DNA of 64,000 nt from Carallia brachiata (Eukaryota; Streptophyta; Magnoliopsida; Malpighiales; Rhizophoraceae): positions 5,161,681 to 5,225,680 of the forward strand of contig JADCRB010000071.1 in the NCBI GenBank assembly GCA_021464245.1. Reading direction: 5' to 3'. Positions 21,294 to 30,607 of this stretch are shown here, piece by piece. Each line of letters starts with the position of its first letter. Position 1 is the first letter of the stretch. A program made the position numbers and the translations under genes. The notes below the pieces were generated by a model that saw nothing but the letters and a program-made list of their open reading frames with translations, was not told the origin of the DNA and did no database searches.

Positions 21294-24200
21294 ATGATGG
21301 AAAGATCGTCAATGAAATATGATGTGAAAGGATTTGATAGAAAAAATGATTTTAACATATGACGTATCAAGGTACAGCCCTTATCAGTCCCACAAAGACT
21401 AGCTAAGGCGCTTAAAGGTGAAATATGGTTACAAAATACTATGACAAAGGAAAAGAAGGAAGAGCTTATGGAAAAAGCACATAGTACAATTTTATTACGC
21501 TTATCAGATGATGTTCTATACAAAGTTGTAGATCAAATCACTCCTGATGATTTGTGGTCCAAATTAGAGTCCCAGTATATTACCACTTGACCAATTGGGT
21601 GATTTTAAAGTACCATCTTTACACTCTTCAGATGAAAGAAGGAACAACCATTTAAGATTACCTGGCCGAGTTCAATAAAGTAATCATAGATATGAAAAAT
21701 ATTGATGTTAAAATTGAAAATACGGATCACGCTATTATGTTGTTGTGCAAATTACCTCCGTCTTACGACAATTTAATTGATACAATATTGTACGCAAGGG
21801 AAACTATTTCCTTGGATGATGTAAAGACATCATTAAATTCAAGGGAGCTCAAAGAAATAGATGACGGGAGAGGTCGTAGAGAATTAAGCAGACGACTTAA
21901 TTGCCAAAGGCAGATCGATGTAGAAGAGGTCCAATAGTAGAGGCAAATCTAGATCCAAATCTAGACACAGTAAGGTAGCATGCTAACACTGTCACGAAAA
22001 GGGACATATTAGGCAGATTTGTCCCAAGATCAAAGACAAGGGGAAACAAAAAGCTGATGATTCTTCCAATATAGCAAACATAGCCAGTGAAGCTAAAAGC
22101 TCTAATGGAGAAACTATTCTAATGATGTCAACTAGTAGCTCGATTAAAAAATGGATCCTTGATTCAAACTGTACCTTCCACACGAGTCCTAATAAGCACT
22201 GTTTCTCTATATATAAATTAATTAATAGTTGAACAATCTTATTGGGAAACAACAAGTCGCTACCTGTTGTTAGTGTCGATACTATTTACGATGACATTCT
22301 TAGACCATTGAACATTTATCATGTTCCAAAGCTCAAAAAGAATCTCATATCATTGAGTATTCTTGACTATCATAGCTATCGGTACTTACCTGAAGGTAGA
22401 GAATTTAAAATTTGCAAAGGCGCATTGATTGTGATGTAGAAAAATCAGTTAAATGACCTCTATTATCTTCAAAGAAGTACAATTACCAGTGATGTCAATT
22501 CTTCAACAACAGTTTCAAGTTTCAGGACTCCTTAGTTGTAGCACAAGCGACTGGGCCACATAAGCGAGCGAGGCATGACTAAGTTGAGCAAATGAAGTTT
22601 GCTTGGAGGTCAAAAAATAAGCAAGCTAGAACTCTGAAAGCATTGCATTTTCGAAAAACAAAGTAGAGTCAAGTTTAGTACTACTGTTCACAAAACCAAA
22701 CAACGGTAGACTACATTCACTCTAACTTGTGGGGACCTGCCTCTGTCCCATCCAAAAGCGGCAAACAATATTTGTTGACTTTCATTGATGATTTTTCACC
22801 AAAAGTGTGGGTATATTTCCTTAAATAGAAGAGCGAAGTGTTCAATAAATTCAAAGAACGAGAGACTTTGATCGAAAGCAGGCTATGAAGAAGATCAAGG
22901 GCTTAAGGACTAATAACAACCTTGAATACTGTTCTAGCAAATTTGAAAAGTACTACAAGAACGAACGTATCGTTCGACATCGCATAGTCAGACATACGAC
23001 ACAACAAAATGGAGTTACAGAACCAATGAATAGAACACTTTTAGAGAGAACTCGTTGTATGCTCTCGTAAACTACCAAAAAAATTTTGGGCTGAAGTTGT
23101 CAATATGACTTGTTACTTAGTCAACCAGTCATCGTCAACAATTATCGAGATGAAGACTCCAAAGGAGGTATGGTTTGTTTCTTTTGATGATTACTTTAAT
23201 ATCAAAGTATTTGGTTGCCCAACTTACGCTCATGAGAAGGAAGACAAGCTTAGATTTAGAGCAAATAAGTGTATATTCCTACGCTATGCACAAAGGGTCA
23301 AAGAATATAGGCTGTGGTGTATTGACCCAAATTCACTAAATTTATTATCAACAAAGATATGAAATTTGACAAGTCTGCAATGCTCTCGAAGAAGAAGGGT
23401 CTATCATGGTTTTATAATGACGATGAATTTAGCGAGAAAATAAAACCAAAGGTGAAAGCTTTAGAATCAATACAAAAAGATGGCAAAATTCAACTGGTAG
23501 ATGAGAACAAAGAATAAGAGGAACGCTTAGAACCTACAGAACTTGTGTAGTAGAAGTCGAAAGTTGTAGAACCAAAGGAGGACTCTCATAGTATTACAAA
23601 ACGTAAAGGAAAAAGAGAAATCAAACTACCTACACGATACAGATTAGGATTAGCTATATTTGCCTTATCTGTAGCTAAAGAAATTGATGATTATAAACCC
23701 AATTCTTGTAAGGAGGCTGTTTGTGGTCCTGAATTCTCTAAATAGATCATTGCCATGACAAAGAAAATTGAGTCTCTTCATGAGAATCATACTTGGGAGC
23801 TTGTGAAGCCACCGAAGGTTCAGAAGATCATTGGGTGTGAATGGGTCTACAAGTGGAAGGAAGGAATCCTAAGAGCTGAGATTACACAATATAAGACATG
23901 TCTCATTGCAAAATGCTTTACACAACAAGAAGGTATTGACTTTTATGAAGTATTTTTTCCTGCAGTAAAAAACAATTCTATTTGAATATTACTTGCAATA
24001 GTTACTTTATTTGATTTGGAGTTGGAGTAACTCGATGTAAAAATAGCATTCTTGCATGAAAATCTTGATAAAAAGATTTACAGGCATCAACCATAAAGTT
24101 TTGTGGATCCAGCAAGGGAAGACCACATGTGTCTGTTGAAGAAGTTGCTTTATGGTTTCAAACAGTCACCTAGGTAGTGGTACAAGCAATTCAACAATTT

Positions 24201-25270
24201 TATGATCGATAGTTGTTACTCCAAGAGTAATTATGACAGTTGAGTCTATCATAAGAGGTTGCCTTATGATTCATTGATTTAGCTATTATTCTATATTGAT
24301 GACATGTTGGTAAGTGTAAAGAACATGTTGGAAATCAATCAGTGGAAAACTCGCTGAGTAGTGAGTTTAAAATGAAAGACTTAGGAGTGACCAAGAAGAT
24401 ACTAAGGATAGAGATTCACAAAAATCAAGTCAAAGGATCCTTGTACTTATCACAGAAAAAGTACATTATAAAGGTCTTAGCACAGTTTGGGATGCAAAAT
24501 TGGAAGCTTATGAGTACTTCATTAGCAGGGCATTTCAAATTCTCTGTAGTACAGTCACCTCAAACAAATGAGGGAATTGAGCAGATGGTTCGAATTTTAT
24601 ATAGCAGTGTAGTTGGTAGCATCATGTATGTTACGGTTTCTACTCATTCTGATATTTCACACACCATCGGTGCTGTTTCTATATTCATGGGAAATCACAA
24701 TAAAGCTTACTGGGAGGTTGTGAAATAAATCTTACGATATCTTAGAAGAACCAAAGATGTTGGTTTAATGTATGGAAAGAATAGCGAAATTGATAAAAGT
24801 ATAGTTGGCTACGTTGATTCTAACTATGTTGGTGATTTGGATAAAAGGAAGCCCTTAACAAGTACATTTTTGCTCTTTCTAATTGTGTCACTAGTTAAAA
24901 GGCAACTTTATAGTTCACAATTTCCTTGTCAACATTAGAAGCTAAATATATGGCGATTACAGAAGCAGTGAAAGAAGCGTTATGGTTACGAGGTCTCATT
25001 GGCGATTTGGTTTACAATAGAGTTCTACTAGTGTATATTGTGACAATCAAAGTGTCATACATTTGACCAAAAATTAAATGTATTATGAGAGAACTAAGCA
25101 CATCGATGTTGGGTATCGTTTCATCAGTGAAATTATATCAGAAAGAGAAGTCGTGGTGGAAAATATCAGTACAGTTGACAATCTTGTAGATATGATGAAA
25201 AAGCCTTTTCCTATAGTCAATTCAAACCTTGTTTCAATTTCATTAGTGTTTGTAACAATTGAGATATGAA
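21294..25270 (+). pseudogene. copia gag-pol pseudogene
   Basis: The domain order is that of Ty1/copia. Gag (about 21294-21950) includes 'LAKALKGEIW', 'MEKAHSTILLRLSDD' and 'LLCKLPPSYDNLIDT'. The zinc knuckle (21981-22022) reads C-stop-H-C...H...C, so the second codon is now TAA. The protease region (22152 on) reads 'WILDSNCTFHTSPN', where D-S-N replaces the catalytic D-S-G. Integrase follows (about 22720-23100; 'TFIDDFS', 'HTTQQNGVTE'). Reverse transcriptase covers about 23755-24330 with 'YIDDM' near 24295. RNase H and the tail cover about 24340-25270 ('GSIMYVTVSTHSDISH'). Many in-frame stops and shifts show that it is dead. Confidence 0.88.
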
Positions 25271-25330
25271 GAAAGACGATTATGGAAAAATTATGATGAC
25301 CTTGTCCCAATTCATGCTAAGGTGGAGATT

Positions 25331-25738
25331 TGTTGAAGTTGGTGTCTTGCAATTGGTCCAAGATAAGACACGTAGCTATCTCTATCCAATAAGCAACTAA
25401 GTCAAAAAGTGATTGGTCCTTTTGATGGCTTGAAGACAATGTAGAGTTGTTATAATAGTAGAATTGCAATTTGCAATTTTCATTACCATGATAACATGCA
25501 GTCGGCTTCATCAACTTGCATAAAGGACAAAATGTGCAAGTTATGCATGTTAAGGCCATGGATGTGGATCTACTAGATTTTCACGCAAGTATGGCATTTA
25601 ATGCCCTCTTATCACATTTGCATTTGTTTATAGCTTGGCTCCAACGTCTATATATATTTATGGGTTTATAGAAAATGTAGTATCTTAGAGTCCAAGAGAA
25701 GCTTTCAGTTCAAAGCTTGTATAGATAAAGAGTACATG
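25331..25738 (+). repeat. truncated 3' LTR of copia element
   Basis: Matches 20603-21012 with substitutions and small indels. It then breaks off into sequence that repeats short LTR pieces ('tatagcttggctccaac' occurs again at about 25775), indicating a rearranged junction. Confidence 0.8.
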
Positions 25739-26190
25739 GCCTTAACATGGCCTCAAAGAGTCCAAGCTTATATAGCTTGGCTCCAACATGCAAGCCTCTT
25801 TATCTTCTTTTTTTTAATAAAAAAATTCTTAAATCATATCCCTAAAATTTTCAGAAGAAGAAAAGATAATGTTTGTTCAAGTACTTTAAATGAGTATAAA
25901 TAGTTAAAAACTACATAAGTATAAATAGTTAAAAACTATATGAAAGTCTCTTTAAGCTAGCATCTCTCTTTAAAAGATCATCGCACAACTTTAAAATTAA
26001 ATTAAAAATAAAAATTTTTCAAGTGGGGAATAAGATCATCATTAACCATCTCTGACTAGCTAATGTCAAATAATCCTCAAAAACCAACCTTGCATGCATT
26101 AATACTATCATCGACATCTAAAAATTTAACACAAACTAAATTTCAGTGAAACTCATGTAAAATCACGCAAGCATGCAAAAATTAGCAATT
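25739..26190. other. junction sequence between the copia and Athila-like remnants
   Basis: AT-rich, with short repeats of LTR-derived pieces (about 25739-25800) and a 24-base local duplication ('gtataaatagttaaaaacta', about 25893 and 25918). No gene. Confidence 0.45.
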
Positions 26191-26199
26191 GAAGCGCAA

Positions 26200-28205
26200 A
26201 AATTTTGGCAAAAAATCAAAATAGTACCTCCCCCCCATACTTAGCCAGTATTGTCCTCAATGTAGTGAAAACAAAATAAATTAAGAGAAAAGAAAGCGAA
26301 ACTTCCCAAGCATTAGATAGTTAATGAACACCACGGTCCACTTTCTTCACTCAATCGTCCGCGCGATAATCACTTTACCATTTACAATAATCATGGAAAA
26401 GAGGAAACAATAAGCGCATAGACAATATGGAGAAAACAGCACACGTCAACACGAAAAATTCTACTCGTAACAAAACTAGTCCTACTCAGTCTACAAGAAA
26501 AATACAAGAAAATAGTCCAAAAATAATTAACTCAAAGCAAAAGGAACACCCCCACATTTAGAATAAATTGTATCAAAAAATTAAAACGAAATGTGAGGGT
26601 AAAAGAAAACTCCCTAGTTGATGACCAATTTGATGTTTTTTTAGAAAGATATAAACCGTGGTTTGATCTTTCTCATAGACCTACAAAAAAAATGAAATTA
26701 AATCGAGAATAAAACGAACTAAACTAACTAAACAAAAGAAAAAAAAAGCAAGATAGAAATTGAGTTGCCTTCCAATAAGCGCTCGATTTAATGTCTTAGC
26801 TAAACGTGCTTCCTTTGACTTCTAAGGAAGATGATCACTAAGAGGATGAGAACTTAAATTGCCCCCTGTGAACCTTAATCATCTTATACTCTTTACTCTA
26901 AATATCGACTGCTCCTTAGGGAACACTTTGCGCACTATAAATGATCCTAATAACTGTTTTTTCTTGCGCTTCCACGAGATTGTCCCACTGTAAGTGTCAT
27001 AGAGAAGCACTTTCTTTCCCTCCTTGAAGTCATTCTTGGAGAATTATGCTCTAAAGGAAAATTAGGCTACTTGAGCTTTAAAGGAACTAACTTCAAAATG
27101 GAAAGTGTTGGCCTTGACTTAGCCTTTTAGAGAGGTTGCTTAAATAGCATCTCAAATGCCCTTTCCAAGTCTATATCTATACTCTTCTAGTCTTTTTTAG
27201 GCGGCGTCAATATTTCTGCCATGAAGCAGGTATTCTCTAGTGATGGACTCTTTAATTCTTGGAACAAGTTGAATACATGCTCATCCTTTTCTACCCAGAA
27301 TGTCAACTTTCTTTGCTCCACATCAATGAGTGCTTTACCAACAGCTAGGAATGCCCTCCATAAGATTACCAGGATCTCTACATTCCGTCCATATCCAAAC
27401 CTGAAAATTAGCTAGGAAATAGAGCTTTCCCACTTTAACTAGTACATCTTCGATCATTCTATATGGATACTTGATGGACTAGTCAGCGAGCTACAAAGAC
27501 ATTGAGGTTGGCTCCAATTTTTTTCCTATCTCAAGCCTCTTAAAAAGATATAATGGCATCAAATTAATGCTCGCTCCTAAATCACATAAGTAATGTTTAA
27601 TATCTAGACTACCAATAGTACAAGAGATAGTAAAACTTCCTGGGTTTTTTAACGTGGCAGACAGTTTATTCTGAAGAATAGTACTATACTTCTCAATTAA
27701 GGCAGCTATGACGTGCTCCTCAAGTTTCCTCTTATTTCTTATGATCTCCTTAAGGTACTTTGCATAGGAAGGCATTTGTGCAATGGCTTCTACAAAAAGA
27801 ATATTGATGTAGATCTTCTTAAACATGTTCAAGAACATGAGAAAGTTCTTCTCATCATTCCTCTTCTTCAACCTGTTGGAAAATGAGATTGGCGGGACAT
27901 ACAGCTTCACTTGTGGGAGAGGAGTAGGCAGTACTAGCTCCTTAATGTTGTCCTACCCTCTCTTTTCATCATCCTTAACTTTCTGTGGCACATGTTCCTC
28001 TTTTTTACCACTTTCTTTTGTGGCAGCATTGTTGGTATTTCCTACCATCTTCTCACTTCTCAATGCAATGGCCAAGGTACTTTCTTTTGGATTTACCTCG
28101 GTATTACTGGAAAGTTGGCCTTGATTCCTACTCGAAACTGATGATGTGGAAGTATATATTGCCAAAACTAACAGAAAATTTAATTGTTTCCCTTTTGCCA
28201 CATAG
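26200..28205 (-). mobile_element. Athila/Tat-like Ty3/gypsy remnant, internally deleted
   Basis: On the minus strand, 27910-27491 encodes a gag/protease segment typical of Athila-like elements ('QMPSYAKYLKEI', 'NPGSFTISCTIG', 'CDLGASINLMPL', the last being the aspartic-protease D-x-G-A region). Related pieces continue to about 27230 in shifted frames. About 27050-26900 then resembles the integrase C-terminal segment ('DFKEGKKVLLYDT', 'LLGSFIVRKVFP'). The reverse transcriptase and RNase H that should lie between are missing. Further left, 'GAGGACAATACTGGCTAAGT' (minus, about 26260-26240) and GTGGGGG-type strings match the characteristic sequence downstream of Athila/Tat pol. No LTRs were located. 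Confidence 0.7.
27491..28201 (-). pseudogene. Athila-like gag/protease fragment
   Basis: Two adjoining open segments, 28201-27953 (low-complexity, gag-like linker) and 27910-27491 (139 codons, late gag plus aspartic protease), lie in different frames. The active-site motif reads D-L-G-A, as is usual in this lineage. The fragment continues out of frame with 'RMIEDVLVKVGKLYF' (about 27465-27420). It is a relic with no complete polyprotein. Confidence 0.7.
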
Positions 28206-28813
28206 CTAATTTTGTTTGTGTGACGTTTGCATAATTGTAAAATTTTCTTATATTAGACTCTTATAATTTTTATTATTTGTTATTAACTTAGTAGTTGTTT
28301 TGTGATTTTCTTAATATTTAGTAGTATAGTTTTAAAAAGAAAATTTTAATCAAGGATAAACTTATTTGACTAATTAATAATTAATAAAAAGGCGCTGGTA
28401 CATAACTAGAGGAAATTTGTCAGAGAAAATATCCTTAATGCAATAAACTTTAGATTGATAAAAAGTAAAACAATAAAAGAAATAAGATCTTATAATTTTT
28501 TTTTATTACACAAAAGATTAATGTAACTGTACAAAAATGAAGATTCCTTATATTATAAATGTTTTTTCTAACAAAATTTCTCTGTCCATGCACTTTTTCT
28601 GTTATTAAAATTTTGTGGAATTGAGAGACAATTAATTCTCTTGCCAATCTCTCGCGTCTGCTACATCTGACATCCGGAGTAAACAGGCAGACTCACTAAT
28701 TCACGTCTCAACAAGTTTTGGGAGCCTTGCGTGACATTGAAAGAAAGAGAGTCATGAGGCAGCAACAGAGAAACCACATCACATGGAGCTACTTCGACCA
28801 ACTTGCACACCAT
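28206..28813. other. AT-rich intergenic sequence
   Basis: No supported gene. Moderately GC-rich from about 28640 to 28800. Confidence 0.45.
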
Positions 28814-28826
28814 AGATTTCTAGTTT

Positions 28827-28846
28827 TTTTTTTTTTCGATCTTAAG
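28827..28846 (-). mobile_element. minute poly(A) insertion flanked by a 13-bp direct repeat
   Basis: AGATTTCTAGTTT occurs at 28814-28826 and again at 28847-28859. Between them is a T-run followed by CGATCTTAAG. Read on the minus strand this is about ten bases plus a poly(A) tail, the expected remains of an extremely 5'-truncated target-primed retroposition. Confidence 0.5.
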
Positions 28847-28869
28847 AGATTTCTAGTTTGTTTGCCAGT

Positions 28870-29560
28870 TACCAGCTAATTGGTTGCCCCACCCTAGGCC
28901 CGCGTAGTACAAATACACAACAAAAGTCACAAACTTCAGCTCTTAGAGCCCAAATCCCACAGATACGTGGCACAAATCTGATAGAAATTACTTAGCTCCA
29001 AAGTCCAAGGTAGAGCAGGTCACAAGTCATTTGGGTCTAAAGCCCAATCAACATACCAGGAGCCCGAAAGGGTCGTAGAGGGGGACGTTGCCACCCATAC
29101 GGCAGCGCTTCAAAGTAGAACGGTTGCAACATGACCAAATCAAGGAGGGAGTCACATTGAGACTTCAAAATCGAACGCATACCAGAACAGGGAAGCAAAT
29201 CTGAAGGGAGAACCATGCCTAAGGACTCGACCACCACAGTTGAATCTGCGACTGAGCAAAAAAGGCCAAAGGAGAAGCTAACCATCTTCCATCCTATACA
29301 CAGGATGACTAACTCCCAAAAACAAGATTCCTCCACCAACACAGAGAAGGGCTAGGTGAGGCAGTGGAAAGACAGAAACAACAAAACAATTGAAATGCCA
29401 ACAAAAAGATAACCAAATACTAACTTGAAGAAACTAGAGAGGACGAAAACGACAACCAAACCCACCAAGAACCACCGAACAACATAGAGCTTACAAAAGG
29501 AGCTGGAAGCTCACTAGGGAAGGGAGCAAAAAAGAGATAAGTTTTCAGAAAAATCCACCC
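28870..29560. other. unclassified GC-richer segment
   Basis: This stretch is clearly richer in G+C than its flanks and has A/C-rich plus-strand composition ('agcccaaatccc', 'aaagcccaatcaac', 'aggagcccgaaag'). That is similar in style to the minus-oriented insertion at 36139-36992. A 101-codon frame on the minus strand (29342-29037) has no recognisable domain. It may be another member of the same non-autonomous retroposon group, but no flanking duplication was found. Confidence 0.4.
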
Positions 29561-29835
29561 TCAAAATTCACATTTTTGAAGTTCATATTATATTATTATG
29601 ACTTTAAAATACACATATATATCATTAGTTGCAATCATTTATCCAAAAATTAAAAAAAATGAAATTCTCATAATATTGCAAGACAGGTCCAACCATGAGA
29701 ACGGTAGATCAATAGTGTCCATGCAGCTTTATCTATATCCATAACCCACAAAATCCATAACCCACATCAGCTATACGATCAATATTCCAACCCATTATAC
29801 TGTGATGCCTTTTGACGGCTACTTCAAAGTTTTAA
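29561..29835. other. AT-rich intergenic sequence
   Basis: No gene or repeat boundary was recognised. Confidence 0.4.
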
Positions 29836-30035
29836 AGCATAATGAGACGGACTGATAACTCGGTTGGTTAGAAACACATGTCTCCAATTCTTAGGTCTGA
29901 GGTTTAACTCTAAACCTGGGCCTCATCACTCCCTCCTCCTTGCCCTTTAGAGCTCTCCTTCAGGCATCTAGGCTGAAGCAAACCCCACCACCCCCCCCCC
30001 CCCCCCCCCCCCCCCCCCAAAAAAGAAAAAAATGC
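29836..30035 (+). mobile_element. possible tRNA-derived SINE ending in a C28/A-rich tail
   Basis: 'TGGTTAGAAACACATG' (about 29873-29888) resembles a Pol III A box. 'GGTTTAACTCT' (about 29910-29920) resembles a B box (8 of 11 against GGTTCGAnTCC) at suitable spacing. The unit ends in a run of 28 C and then A-rich sequence (30019-30033). Only a weak duplication, GCATAA, was seen at each end (about 29838 and 30034). An unclassified repeat is the alternative. Confidence 0.4.
29991..30018 (+). repeat. C28 homopolymer (G28 on the minus strand)
   Basis: Twenty-eight consecutive C, preceded by CCCCACCA. It lies about 590 bases past the RHM stop codon, and in the direction of RHM transcription it reads as G28. 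Confidence 0.95.
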
Positions 30036-30607
30036 ATAAACGATAATCAACACAACAAAGGGCCCTTACCCAGCTAACCCAGGTCAGCTAGGTCAATAAT
30101 AGCCATACACTAATCATGGCAAAGAGGCACAAGAAGTCAACAACTCTAAGGCAATTGCGCATTGACAACGATCAGTCAGTGTCCTCATATTTGGCTGACA
30201 GACGCATTTTTCTGCCTTTCTTGCACATTGAGATAGCCTCTATCGTCTGTTGGTAAAAAAGTACAAGCCACTTTGAACAGGCCAATGTTTAATCACTAGC
30301 AAAAAGAAAATAAGGTCGATGGTGAAATTTAAAGCTTACCAATCATTCATTATACAATCTTATAAATTGTATGATTGCTGTTACACTGATACATGAAAAA
30401 GTTACTAAAACCCATTTTAATGGATTAATGGTCAACAAATCTGAAATCTGCAATGTCAAAGAATGAAATTGGTTATGAAGGAATCTTCCTACTGCTCACA
30501 ACAGGCCTAACGGCAGAAAAGTGAAAAAATAATACAAGTACACAGAGAAAAAAGGACCTCAAGGGTAATTTTCTGTCTGATGCACAATTTCTAGATGGGG
30601 CTGTGCA

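Larger units (their letters stand above)
20603..25738 (+). mobile_element. Ty1/copia LTR retrotransposon, decayed, 3' LTR truncated
   Basis: A 5' LTR beginning TGTTGAAGTTGGTGTTATGC (20603) is matched by a second copy beginning TGTTGAAGTTGGTGTCTTGC (25331). A primer-binding site resembling initiator-tRNA-Met (TGGTATCA, 21255-21262) follows the first LTR, and a purine-rich tract (AAGGTGGAGATT, 25319-25330) precedes the second. Between them lie gag, protease, integrase, reverse transcriptase and RNase H remnants in copia order, with many stops. Similarity between the LTRs stops near 25738, so the 3' LTR has lost its distal part and no target duplication can be tested. LTR divergence with indels implies an old insertion. 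Confidence 0.9.

Noticed and set aside
29836..29925. Possible functional tRNA gene
   Set aside because: Only loose A- and B-box resemblance. No acceptor stem or anticodon arm could be folded, so it is kept only as a possible SINE.
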